From: CAVWXT01 sp963759115
GTDB taxonomy: Bacteria > Planctomycetota > Planctomycetia > Pirellulales > Thermoguttaceae
Length of the DNA stretch: 64,000 nt
Assembly: GCA_963759115.1 (NCBI GenBank)
Contig: CAVWXT010000006.1
Location: 682,001-746,000 of the forward strand
Direction of reading: 5' to 3'
The notes under the pieces are model-generated. The model made no database searches, was not told where the DNA came from, and saw only the letters and a program-made list of their open reading frames with translations. The translations under genes and the position numbers were made by a program. Below are positions 10,616 to 19,979 of this stretch, in pieces (the stretch's first letter is position 1; every line of letters begins with the position of its first letter).

Positions 10616-10909
10616 TTGGCCTTCCAAATAAGGCTTGACGATGATACTAAATATGGTACTATTAAACGGATGGAGAAAGGACTTCCAAAATGGACGATCC
10701 AGATCCCACTTGCCTACAACGACGGCAGCGAGGTCCCAAGGAAAATCCTAGACCAGATCAGGGACGAGATCTTCGTGTTGTCCAACGGATATCAGGTATC
10801 CGCGCCCATCGACGGTGCTTTTCGAATGTCAGATGGGACAAAAATCGTAGAGAAGATGCTTCCCATTTCGTTGGGCGTCCAAGACGAGAACGTACCGGAC
10901 TTAGAGAGC
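10616..10909 (+). pseudogene. small hypothetical gene, 5' part, interrupted by an ISAzo13-family element
   Basis: Encodes MAFQIRLDDDTKYGTIKR and continues for about 98 residues up to DENVPDLES, where the ISAzo13 inverted repeat begins. The 3' part resumes after the IS at about 12217 (LEKMAAKFAAILHQESLYLE, ending in KAAGGDET). IS length and frames agree, so joining the two flanks restores one frame of about 165 residues. The 3' part contains a Gln-Glu helix (LHQESLYLERTGG) like those in small phage- and defence-associated proteins, but I cannot name the family. It would be the first gene of a unit with the HicB/GIY-YIG and methyltransferase genes. Confidence 0.55.
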
Positions 10910-12215
10910 GCGCACGGATAACTTGAACAAATTGCTATTGTGGCGTTCATTGCATTGTGTGATAACGTGTGCATGCAGGATGCACAGGTAATTGCACGGA
11001 TTGAAGCCAAGTATCGGTTGCTGGAGCCGGAGTTGGATGAACGCCGACGGCGACAGTGGGCGGCAGCGGAAGCCTGTGATATCGGCTGGGGTGGGATTAC
11101 AGCGGTTTCGCAGGCCAGCGGAATGTCTCGTACCACGATCACCGCCGCGCTTCATGAGTTGGAACTGCCTGAAAAAGAGCGTGCGGTTGCGGCCTGTCGC
11201 GTGCGACGACCGGGTGGCGGTGACAAGTCCTTGACAGAGACCGATCCGGGTCTGATGGCTGCACTCGAAACGTTGATTGAACCAACGACCCGTGGCGACC
11301 CCAAGTCGCCGTTGCGCTGGACGTGTAAGAGCACGCGCAACTTGGCCGAGGAACTGACGCGTCAAAGCCATCCGGTCGGCGCACGGACCGTGGCCAAATT
11401 GTTGCACCGTGCGGACTATAGCTTGCAGGCAAACCGCAAGACTCGGGAGGGATCGTCGCATCCGGATCGCAATGCCCAGTTCGAGTACATCAATGCGAGC
11501 GTCCAGCGGTTCTTGAAACGCGGCCAACCGGCGGTTTCCGTGGATGCCAAAAAGAAGGAAAACGTGGGCGATTTCAAGAATGGCGGGAGGGAATGGTTCC
11601 CCCAGGGAACGCCCGAAGAAGTGCGCGTTTACGACTTCCTGATCAAGTCGTTGGGGAAGGCGGCTCTCTACGGCGTGTACGATCTGCTGCGGAACGAAGG
11701 GTGGGTAAGCGTCGGCATCGATCACGATACAGCGCAGTTTGCCGTCCCCAGTATCCGTCGATGGTGGAATGAAATGGGGCAGCAGCGATTTCCGCGCGCC
11801 GCGAACTTTTGATCACAGCGGATGGCGGAGGCAGCAACGGGAGTCGCAACCGGTTGTGGAAGGTGTCGCTGCAAGAGTTGGCTGACGAATTGGGCATCAA
11901 GCTGTTCGTTTGTCATTTCCCACCCGGCACCAGCAAATGGAACAAGATCGAGCATCGCCTGTTCAGCTTCATCACGAAGAACTGGCGTGCCCGCCCCCTG
12001 GTCAGCCTTGAGGTCATCGTGAATCTCATCGCCAACACGAAGACGCGAACGGGATTGACTGTGAAAGCGGCCATTGACACAAACCATTATCCGACCAAAA
12101 TCAAAGTCACTGACGAGCAACTGAGAAAGCTGCGTCTCAAACATCACAAGTTCCACGGCGAATGGAACTACACGCTCTCACCACGTAAGTACACTTGTTC
12201 AAGTTATCCGTGCGC
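10910..12215 (+). mobile_element. ISAzo13-family insertion sequence, 1306 bp, with 21-bp perfect inverted repeats
   Basis: The ends 10910-10930 and 12195-12215 are exact reverse complements (GCGCACGGATAACTTGAACA, plus one base). One further base pair outward (10909/12216) also matches. The element carries one transposase gene and lies inside a small gene. Confidence 0.92.
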
Positions 12216-12225
12216 GGCCGCTTAG
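10940..12225 (+). pseudogene. ISAzo13-family transposase, frameshifted
   Basis: The N-terminal part starts in an HTH-like region (GGITAVSQASGMSRTTIT). It continues with RGDPKSPLRWTCKSTRNLA, SLQANRKTREGSSHPDR and VSVDAKKKENVGDFKNGG, all typical of ISAzo13 transposases. The frame closes with TGA at 11810-11812 inside AACTTTTGATC. The expected continuation, LLITADGGGSNGSRNRLWKV then FPPGTSKWNKIEHRLFSFI and FHGEWNYTL, is in the -1 frame from 11806. The DDE residues are therefore split between two frames. The local sequence is not a good slippery heptamer, so a mutation is more likely than programmed frameshifting. Confidence 0.88.
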
Positions 12226-12401
12226 AAAAGATGGCTGCAAAGTTCGCTGCAATCCTCCATCAGGAGTCTCTGTACCTGGAACGTACCGGCGGAACGATGT
12301 ATTTTATACCTCCCCTCGTGCCGTCGACGCCGGTCGGAACGTCAGACAACTCGGAAGTCTTGCGGGACAGGACCAAGGCGGCCGGAGGTGACGAAACATG
12401 A
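12217..12401 (+). pseudogene. small hypothetical gene, 3' part (continuation of 10616-10909)
   Basis: After the right IS end the frame reads RLEKMAAKFAAILHQESLYL and then TGGTMYFIPP, ending in KAAGGDET at 12401. It lacks its own start, and the reading frame agrees with the 5' fragment once the 1306-bp IS is removed. The stop overlaps the ATG of the next gene (12398), which suggests translational coupling in the original operon. Confidence 0.5.
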
Positions 12402-13594
12402 TCCCATCAAGTCAAATCTTAGAGTCGGCTATTGCGGTTGCGGAGTCCACCGATTCCTGGGCGGACTTATCGAACGTGCTTTTCAATCCTGTCGATGGCT
12501 TGGTTGCGCGAGCATATCCGACTCGTGAAGAGCGCGCGGCCTTCATCAAGACGGCGGAATATCGAGCTATCCGAGGGTTGGTCAACGACGCCATTGATCG
12601 CACGGGCTTGGTTGAGGGGGCTACGCCAAAGAAGAGCGGCAAGTTCGTCGCACGGGTTCCTCAGTCGCTTCACGCTGCGCTGGAAAAAGAAGCGGCCAGG
12701 GAGGGCGTCAGTCTGAATCAACTTGTGGTTGCCAAACTCGCAATGCAGCTATCTGACTTAGCGGATAGCGGCAGTGCCCCAGTAGCGCCCCTTATCCGCG
12801 CATTCTTGGAGGTTCGGGACGGCTACTCTACAGATCGAGTTGTGGCCGATCCCGAGTTGAATCGCAGATTTCTGGAGCGTGCGCGCCAATTGGGCGCGAC
12901 AGGAACCGACTTTCAGTTGAACTGGACATTGTTCAACGCAAGAAAGGCCGGCAGTATCTCGGTGCCAACAAAGACAAGGCGGTATACCGTCCCCGGTAAG
13001 GATGAGTTTGAATTCGCCACCGAGATGGCAATCAGTTTCATTCAGCGGAAATTGGAGCGAGAGGCAGGTCACAGCGTATCGCTCGACAAGATAATCTGCG
13101 ACCCCGAACTTGCAGGACAGTTTGACAAGACAGCTAGTCTTCTTGCCCCCGGGTATCGTCCTCTTGAATATCGGTGGATTGTGCTTGGTCTGAGAAAATC
13201 GCATCGGTTTTCGAAGAAGGCCACAGAGGTCGATTGCCCCCGGTTCGCAAAGGTGGGCATAGCCACGGACATCCGGGCAAGCAGACTGCCAACCGGACAG
13301 GGCTTATACACGCTCAGAACCGATAGCGTTACTATCTATATTGGTGAGACTGACAACCTGAGGCATCGTATCGAGCATCACTTTGAGTCTGGTGATGGCA
13401 AATCACTGCTTCCCGACTGGCTATTCCAAGTTCGGAAGAGCGAAGTGCAGTTGGGGATTCTTTCCCTCGATGCGAGCGTTCTTCATGAGTACCGAAAAAC
13501 ACTTGAACTCGGGTGCATTGGCCGATATCAGCCACCGTTGAACTACATTAACGGTCGGCCTCGTTTGTTGACAACTCCCAGCTTAGATGATTAG
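12398..13594 (+). CDS. HicB/RHH-like protein with C-terminal GIY-YIG nuclease domain
   Basis: A 398-residue protein. Around residues 85-120 is a ribbon-helix-helix segment like the HicB antitoxin C-terminus (KFVARVPQSLHAALEKEA, then GVSLNQLVVAKLAMQL). From about residue 302 there is a GIY-YIG nuclease motif: GLYTLR, IYIGETDNLRHRIEHHF (catalytic Tyr304, Tyr314, Arg322/324), then a C-terminal ELGCIGRYQPPLNY segment with a candidate metal-binding Glu and an Asn. The middle is helical with repeated VVADPELNRRF / IICDPELAGQF motifs. It starts 4 bases inside the end of the preceding small gene (GGAGG upstream) and is followed 6 bp later by an adenine methyltransferase. The arrangement suggests the nuclease of a restriction-modification-like module. 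The HicB assignment rests on one segment. Confidence 0.72.
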   Translation: MIPSSQILESAIAVAESTDSWADLSNVLFNPVDGLVARAYPTREERAAFIKTAEYRAIRGLVNDAIDRTGLVEGATPKKSGKFVARVPQSLHAALEKEAAREGVSLNQLVVAKLAMQLSDLADSGSAPVAPLIRAFLEVRDGYSTDRVVADPELNRRFLERARQLGATGTDFQLNWTLFNARKAGSISVPTKTRRYTVPGKDEFEFATEMAISFIQRKLEREAGHSVSLDKIICDPELAGQFDKTASLLAPGYRPLEYRWIVLGLRKSHRFSKKATEVDCPRFAKVGIATDIRASRLPTGQGLYTLRTDSVTIYIGETDNLRHRIEHHFESGDGKSLLPDWLFQVRKSEVQLGILSLDASVLHEYRKTLELGCIGRYQPPLNYINGRPRLLTTPSLDD

Positions 13595-13600
13595 GAATCA

Positions 13601-14428
13601 ATGGTACGACACGCTGCTTCCATTTCAAAACGCGGTACGCTTAGACCACCGGTGAAGTGGCACGGGGGGAAGCATTATCTGTGCCATAGAATAATCAGTC
13701 TTTTCCCAACCCATCACACCTACGTGGAACCTTTCGGCGGCGGTGCATCCGTCTTGTTGAATAAGGAGCCGTCCCAGGTTGAGGTCTACAATGATCTTGA
13801 CTGTCGTATCGCACGGTTTTTTCGGGTGCTTCGTGACCAGGGGGAAGAACTCAGGCGTCGATTGACCCTGACTCCGTACAGCGAAGTTGAGTTCATTGAC
13901 TCCGAGCAGCCTGGCGCTGGCGATCTTGAGCAAGCACGAAGAGATTTCGTTAGATGGCGGTTGTCGCTGGGAGGAAGGGGTGATTCATTCAGTTTCACGT
14001 TGCATCGTGTGCGTCGCGGAATGGCCGACGTCGTGTCGGGTTATCTCTCTATGATCGACGAACAGCTTCCGCTGATTACCGAGAGGCTTCGCACAGTTGA
14101 GATCCTGATGCGGCCGGCGAGTGACGTAATTCGCGTCTGGGATAGCCCAAACACGCTGCTTTATTGCGATCCGCCCTACGTCCATGAGACTCGACACGAG
14201 AGCAGCAGAGATGTGTACGGTTGTGAGATGTCGGAAGACGATCACAAGGAACTGGCTGACGTGTTGCACTCTTGTGTGGGAAAGGTCGTGCTAAGTGGGT
14301 ATCCCTCGCCCCTTTACGATAGACTTTATGGTAGTTGGCGAAGTGTGCAGTTTGATATCGCCAATCACGCTGCAGGCGGGCAATCCAAAGCAAGAAAGAC
14401 AGAAACGCTCTGGATGAATTGGAAGTAG
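13601..14428 (+). CDS. D12-class N6-adenine DNA methyltransferase (Dam-like)
   Basis: A 275-residue SAM-dependent DNA methyltransferase of the Dam/DpnM (D12, alpha) group. Motif X is VKWHGGKHYLCHRI (residues 18-31). Motif I is TYVEPFGGGASVLLNK (40-55). Catalytic motif IV is YCDPPYVHET, with D190-P-P-Y193. The C-terminal KTETLWMNW is typical of the family. Length is normal and the frame intact. It starts 6 bp after the GIY-YIG gene. The likely role is protection of host DNA against that nuclease; an orphan regulatory methylase is the alternative. The recognition site cannot be read from sequence. Confidence 0.9.
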   Translation: MVRHAASISKRGTLRPPVKWHGGKHYLCHRIISLFPTHHTYVEPFGGGASVLLNKEPSQVEVYNDLDCRIARFFRVLRDQGEELRRRLTLTPYSEVEFIDSEQPGAGDLEQARRDFVRWRLSLGGRGDSFSFTLHRVRRGMADVVSGYLSMIDEQLPLITERLRTVEILMRPASDVIRVWDSPNTLLYCDPPYVHETRHESSRDVYGCEMSEDDHKELADVLHSCVGKVVLSGYPSPLYDRLYGSWRSVQFDIANHAAGGQSKARKTETLWMNWK

Positions 14429-14656
14429 CAGCGGTTGCCACGACGGGCGTGACAGCCGGGTCTGCCGGTCCTTCTACCCAATTGCCCAACGCCGGCCGCG
14501 AAGGCCTAGTCTCCGTCTTCGCGCCGTCCTGCCAACGACTGTAGCGGGGACCTTGAAAGAGGTCGGGAATCGTTGTTACAGAATTTGGAGGCGTGGACGG
14601 ATGACCGCCACGACCGTCGACCCTGCGGCGCTACCCAACAGCGACGGCGTGCGAAC

Positions 14657-15007
14657 CTACCAGTCGCCCAGGAATTCCAGGCGGTCGCGCATTGACTCAG
14701 AATCGAGCGCGCCAGACAAATGGAGCAGGCGACGGACCACGTCGCCGACCGCGCGTTGGCTTGATACGATGATCCCCGCATGATGACGGCCCTGCCGCGC
14801 CCAAGTCGCATGGAGTCCGGCGAAATGGGCAACGTTGAAGGTGACCAGTGCGCGGCCTTCGGCCGTCGCCCACTCAAGCTGGGATCCGTCCGATTGTCCT
14901 CGGCGGCCGGCCTCCGGCGTGGAGCAGGCATCGATTCTCGCTCGGCGCAGGGCGGAGGCGATCGCACCGTAGACATCCTCGTCCGTGAAGAAGCGGATCG
15001 CAGCCAT
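14657..15007 (-). CDS. DUF5615 PIN-like toxin
   Basis: A 116-residue protein of the DUF5615 (PIN-like, Mut7-C related) family. It shows FFTDEDVYGAIASALRRARID with two acidic residues, the conserved EAGRRGQSD block (family: E-A-G-x-x-G-x-x-D), and ATAEGRALVTFNVAHFAGLH. These proteins are predicted RNases and usually pair with DUF433 antitoxins. Its ATG overlaps the TGA of the upstream DUF433 gene (TGATG), indicating coupled translation. Confidence 0.85.
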   Translation of the reverse strand: MAAIRFFTDEDVYGAIASALRRARIDACSTPEAGRRGQSDGSQLEWATAEGRALVTFNVAHFAGLHATWARQGRHHAGIIVSSQRAVGDVVRRLLHLSGALDSESMRDRLEFLGDW

Positions 15008-15288
15008 CAGGTTGATCTGCCGCCGGCCAGGCGGCTTTTGACCGATGCTTCGTCGTCGGCCGTTAGGGCGGCCTCAATCTCGTCCAGGTGGTCGTAGGCG
15101 TAGGCCAGGGCGTCGTGGACGTCTGCCGGCCGAAGGCTGGAATATTGTTGCAGAATCTCTTCCACACCCATGCCCTGTCGGTAACACGCCAGGATCGTTG
15201 CTACGCGAATTCGGGTACCGACCACGACGGGCTGACCACCGCACCGGGTACTGTCGGCTTCGATATTGCGGTAATCCAACTTGGGCAT
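15007..15288 (-). CDS. DUF433 antitoxin
   Basis: A 93-residue protein with the DUF433 helix-turn-helix signature: CGGQPVVVGTRIRVATILA, then QGMGVEEILQQYSSLRPADV and HDALAYAYDHLDEIE. DUF433 proteins bind DNA and neutralise DUF5615 PIN-like toxins. It is first in a two-gene minus-strand operon and would autoregulate it. Intact and of usual length. Confidence 0.87.
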   Translation of the reverse strand: MPKLDYRNIEADSTRCGGQPVVVGTRIRVATILACYRQGMGVEEILQQYSSLRPADVHDALAYAYDHLDEIEAALTADDEASVKSRLAGGRST

Positions 15289-15395
15289 TTCACAGAATCC
15301 TTGGTCACGTCGGTCTCAATCGGACAATATGTATATTCTACCACCAAGGGCAGTTCCGACCAACCCCGTTCCGGCTTTTGCCGATTCGTTAAGGT

Positions 15396-17230
15396 CTATT
15401 TGGGTTGCGCTTCGGACAGCTTCTTGGCCTCGTCGGGCGTGATCTCCTTGACGCTGAGATCGGCGTAGATGACGCGGTACTTCTCGGCCCCGGTGGGCTT
15501 GTACCAGAAGATGGGCCGATCGGGCGTTTCCAGCTTCACGTCCTTGCCGGCGTAGTGCGAGTCGTTCTCGGGCTTCATGTCGTGAAGAAAACGGAGAGCT
15601 TGGCCACACTTCATGATCAAGCCCACGTCCGCGTGCGTCATCATGAACTCAAGGTCTTGCAGAGCCTTCATCTTTGCCTCGCGCGACATGCCGTACTTGG
15701 CCTCGATTTCCTTCTCCAACGGGGCCTTGATTCCAGACTCAACGTCCCCCGGGTTAAGGGTCGGCGGCAGCAGGCCATTCTGCGCAGCGGCGTAACCGCG
15801 CAGCGTTTCGATCAAGTCCTTCTCGTTTTGAAGGGACGCGGCGACGTTCGTCGTTGGCCCCGTGTAGCCCTCGATCGCTTTGGGGAAACCCCTGATCTCG
15901 GCGGGGGCCGCCTCCTTGACGCTGAGATCGGCGTAGATCACCCGGTACTTGTCGGCCCCCGTGGGCTTGTACCAGAGGATGGGCCGATCGGGCGTGCCCA
16001 GTTTCACCCCGCCCCCGACGTAGTGCGAGTCGTTTTCCGGTTTGAGCATCCCGTAGAACAGCGTGCCCTGCTGGTGTTTCAGCATGATCTTCTGCGTGAG
16101 CTTTTGGTTGAACGGCATCTGCGCCTTCATCCACGCCTTCATGAACCCGTCCCTATCCTTGCCATACTGGGCTTGAAGCTCCTTGAGAAGCTTTGCCGTT
16201 TCCGGTTCTCGCATGAACTTCTCAGTTTCCGCCATTGCTTCTGCTTGCATGGCCTGCTGGTATTCCCTATCGCTCGGCCCAATTGCGGCAGGGAAAGCGC
16301 CGTCGTTTTGCTCGGCAACAAAACGCAGGAAATTGACCAGGTCATTCTCGACGGGCATCGTCGCCTCCATGTTATTGACGGTATAGCCGGCGGGCGGTTC
16401 AAGGCTGAACAACGAAGCGTCCAATTCCATGTCATAGCGGACGTTGCTCATTACGCCATGACCGCTGCCGCCTGGCATGTCGAAGTCGATGCGAACGAGC
16501 CGGGCGGTCTGCGGATCGGCCCAGAAAGTCTGGTCTGCCATGTTGCTATGGGCGCGAAAGCCAACGACCACACGCCCGTCGATTTCTTTCTTGCCGAGCG
16601 ATTCGACGTTCTGGCCCGAACTGTTGCTCCCCTCCCGAACGAGTTGCCGCACCATCTCAAACGGATTCGACGGGCCGGCGGGCTTCTTTATTTTTGAGAG
16701 GTCCATCGTGGTGGCCAGTTTCTGCTCGGCGCTAGTACAAGGCCTTTCATGGCCTGATGATCCAAAATCATAACGCTGCTGCCTTTGTCCTTAGCGGAAC
16801 CCATGGACATCGACATCTCTACACGTTCGCATGACGGTGCAAGGAAAAATCCCTTCATTGTGGTGGTGATCGTCTTCCCGTCCATCGGGTTCTTCATCTC
16901 CATCGTGCAGTCGTACGTGGCGGTTCGGAGGTTGTCCAGCGCTTTGGCCACCTCCGCGAAGGCGATATTGGTCGAGCCGCCGCCGATCGTAAACCACGAG
17001 ACGAGAAGGCCGACCGCCGCCAGCACGCTTGCGGCCACGGCAATTCTGGCAATGCGTTTCATTTTTCGGAGCCTTTCCAGAATGCTTAGCGGAGCGGTAT
17101 CCGCTGTTTGGATGCCTTGTAACGCGCGGGCAACCACTTCCGGTGGCGGCCCCTGAGGAACGGCCGCCTGGCGCAGGGCCTCTGTGGCGCGATCCAACAG
17201 GTCGTCGAAATGTTCGTCTCGCCGATCCAC
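15396..17230 (-). CDS. membrane-anchored anti-sigma-like / outer-membrane lipoprotein-sorting-like protein, frameshifted
   Basis: The GTG at 17230 gives an acidic cytoplasmic segment (DEHFDDLLDRATEALRQAA), then one membrane helix (IAVAASVLAAVGLLVSWF), then a periplasmic region beginning IAFAEVAKALDNLRTATYD that resembles LolA/LolB-like anti-sigma partners of planctomycetes. A one-base deletion near 16728 interrupts the frame between MKGLVLAP and EQKLATTMDLSKIKK. The C-terminal half contains two tandem copies of a module (KPENDSHY, PDRPILWYKPTGADKYRVIY and LSVKE), about residues 355-420 and 535-600. It begins 12 bp after the ECF sigma gene and probably regulates it. Confidence 0.65.
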
Positions 17231-17242
17231 GTCCGTTGATCC

Positions 17243-17761
17243 TCAATCCTCGCTGGTCGATCTCGCGTCAACCGGAATCAAGAGCTCTCGCAATCGTCCA
17301 CGGGCGCGGTGCAACAGCACCCCGACGGCGCTCACCGTCAGTTCGAGCCGCTCGCCCACCTCGCGATAACTCAGCTTATCCAAACAACTCAGGCAGAAGA
17401 CGGCGGCCTGGTCGGCCGGCAATTCGGCCAAGGCCGCCCGCAAACGCTCGGCCAACTCGCCGGCCTCGGCCTCTTCCCGCGGCCCCGCGTTGTGGCTCAC
17501 CGCGCCCGCCGGATCGGCCGACAGGTCAATCTGCCGTCGCTGCCGACAGCGAACCCGCAACAGGTCCAAGGCCCGGGCGGTGGCCAAGTGCCGCAGCAGC
17601 GAAGTCCAATCGCGGACCGGCTCTCGGCGGGCCACCTTGACGGCTTCCAAGAACGTGTCTTGGAAACAATCCGCGGCATCGGCATGGTTGCCCAGGAGCC
17701 GCCAGGCCGTCGCCCAGACGAGCTGGCCATGCTGGTCGACGATGGTTTTCCAGTCGGTCAC
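17243..17761 (-). CDS. ECF-type RNA polymerase sigma factor
   Basis: A 172-residue sigma-70 region 2/4 protein. Region 2 is VDQHGQLVWATAWRLLGNHA, ADAADCFQDTFLEAVK, then LRHLATARALDLLR. Region 4 is AALAELPADQAAVFCLSCLD and KLSYREVGERLELTVSAVGV, a typical -35-binding helix-turn-helix. The GTG at 17761 (VTDWKTIVDQHG) is chosen because the sequence upstream in the same frame is low in family character; the frame runs to 17944. It is cotranscribed with the downstream anti-sigma-like gene. Confidence 0.88.
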   Translation of the reverse strand: MTDWKTIVDQHGQLVWATAWRLLGNHADAADCFQDTFLEAVKVARREPVRDWTSLLRHLATARALDLLRVRCRQRRQIDLSADPAGAVSHNAGPREEAEAGELAERLRAALAELPADQAAVFCLSCLDKLSYREVGERLELTVSAVGVLLHRARGRLRELLIPVDARSTSED

Positions 17762-17973
17762 TTTCCAGATACCTGCTGTAAACCGCGGTTCAGAAGAGTA
17801 GTCGCTGGAACCGGCCGGTTTATTACAGGAGAATATCGCTTCCCTAACAATCCACCCCCGCAAAGTAGCAGGCCCGCGCCGTGAGCCTACTGTCTGGGGG
17901 GCTTGAGCGAAATGGGTGTGAGCATATATATTAGTACACGTCACCCAAGGGTTATCCCAGGCGAGGACATTTC

Positions 17974-19925
17974 ATGCCAGTCAACGAGAACGGCAGCGGA
18001 GAAACGGGACGGGACGAATTACTCCAATTGCTCAAAGACCGATTCGGCTTCTCGGAGTTCAAGCCCGGACAAGAAGACGCGATTGGGCACCTGTTGGCCG
18101 GGCGATCGGCCGCCGCCGTATTCCCGACCGGCGGCGGCAAGTCGCTCTGCTATCAGATTCCCGCCCTGCTGCTGCCCGGTTTGACCCTCGTGGTTTCGCC
18201 CTTGATCGCCCTGATGAAGGATCAGATCGACGCGCTGGTGGCTCGGGGAATCGCCGCGCGGCGACTCGATTCGACGTTGACTTTGGAGGAGAACCGGACG
18301 GTCATGGACGAGGTTCGCTCGGGCCGGCTGCGGTTGCTGTACGTCGCGCCGGAACGGTTCGTCAACGAGCGGTTTTGCCAGGCCATTCAACGTACGAGGA
18401 TCTCGCTGTTCGCCGTGGATGAAGCCCATTGCATCTCGGAATGGGGGCACAACTTCCGGCCCGACTATCTGCGGCTGGCGCAGTTCGCCAAGTCGTGCCA
18501 CGCCGAACGGATCCTGGCGCTGACGGCCACCGCCACGCCCCAAGTGTTGGCCGACATGTGCCGCTTCTTCGACATCGAGCCGCAGTGCGCCGTCCGCACC
18601 GGCTTCTACCGTCCGAACCTGACGATGCTGGCGACGCCGGCCGCGCGGGAGCAGCGCGACACGGTGTTTCTCGACGCGATGCGAAAGCGGGAGCCGGGCC
18701 CCACGATCGTATACGTCACCTTGCAGCGGACGGCCGAGACGCTGGCCGAGCGGCTTTGCGCGGCCGGTTTTCGCGCCCGGCCGTATCACGCCGGCATGGA
18801 AGACGCCGATCGCGAGGAGATCCAGAATTGGTTCATCGCCTCGCAACGGGGGATCGTCGTGGCCACGATCGCCTTCGGCATGGGCATCGACAAGGCCGAC
18901 GTCCGCTACGTCTACCATTACAATCCGCCCAAGAGCCTGGAGAACTACGCCCAGGAAATCGGTCGGGCCGGGCGCGACGGCCGGCCGTCGGTGTGCGAAA
19001 TGTTCTTCTGCCCCGACGACCTGAACGTGTTGGAGAACTTTGTCTACGGCGATACGCCCAGCCTGGATGCCGTCGAGGGGCTTACGGGCGAGATTTTCGG
19101 CAACGACGCGGAGTTCGACGCCAGCGAGTACGAGCTATCCTCGACGCACGACATCCGATTCACGGTGGTCCGCACGTTGCTGACGTACCTGGAACTCGCC
19201 GGCCACCTGGAGCGCGGCACGCCCTTCTACGCCACGTATCAATTCAAGCCGCTGAAGACATCGGCGGAGATTTTGGGCCGTTTCGACGGCGAGCGCAAGA
19301 AGTTCCTGGCCGATTTGTTCCGCCAGGCGACGAAAGCAAAGACCTGGTTCCAACTCGACCTGGACGAGGCGAGTAGGACGCTCGGCCAGCCGCGGGATCG
19401 CGTGGTCCGGCGCTCGACTATCTGGCCGAACAAGGGCACATGGAGTTGAAGGTTGCCGGCGTGCGGCACCGGTTCAAGCTGCTCCGCCGGCCCGACGACA
19501 TCGCCGCCTTGGCGAAGTCGTTGCACGAAAAGTCGCTACAGCGGGAAGAGCGGGAGATCGGCCGACTCGGCCAAGTGTCGGCATTGGTCGAACACGACGG
19601 TTGCCAGGTGTCGGCCCTGGGCGGCCATTTTGGCGACCCGCTCTCCCGGCCTTGCGGTCACTGTTCCTGGTGTTTGCAGGGCGGCCGCGTGAGCCGACTG
19701 CCGCCGCGGCCGGAGCCGCGGATCGACCCGGAGGCGTGGTCGCAGGGACTGGCGCTGCGACGGCAATACGCCGCCGAGCTCCGCAATCCCCGCTCGCTGG
19801 CCCGATTCTTATGCGGTGTTTCCTCGCCCCATCTGGTTCGGGCGAAGCTGCAAAAGCACCCGCTGTTCGGCGTCTTGAGTCACGTGCCGTTTCCGGTGGT
19901 GCTGGAGCGAGTGGAGAGCGGGTGA
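17974..19925 (+). CDS. recQ: ATP-dependent DNA helicase RecQ, frameshifted near the C-terminus
   Basis: A superfamily 2 3'-5' DNA helicase. Helicase motifs in order: GFSEFKPGQEDAI (Q motif/0), FPTGGGKSLCYQIPA (Walker A), VVSPLIALMKDQ (Ia), LFAVDEAHCISEWGHNFRPD (DEAH box and aromatic loop), LALTATATP (III), VATIAFGMGIDKADVR (V) and YAQEIGRAGRDG (VI). The RecQ zinc/winged-helix region follows. A missing base near 19411 moves the frame. The C-terminal continuation (LDYLAEQGHMELKVAG, then RPCGHCSWC with zinc Cys residues) ends at 19925. Total about 650 residues. Unless corrected, translation would end early at 19449. Confidence 0.9.
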
Positions 19926-19979
19926 GGATTGCAAGCACGACGCGCACCGCCTATTTTGTGGAAAGCGAGAGTCGGGTCG

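Noticed and set aside
11790..11830. Programmed -1 frameshift between the two transposase frames
   Set aside because: The sequence GCGAACTTTTGA does not give a slippery heptamer with re-pairing at both sites, and ISAzo13 transposases are usually single-frame.
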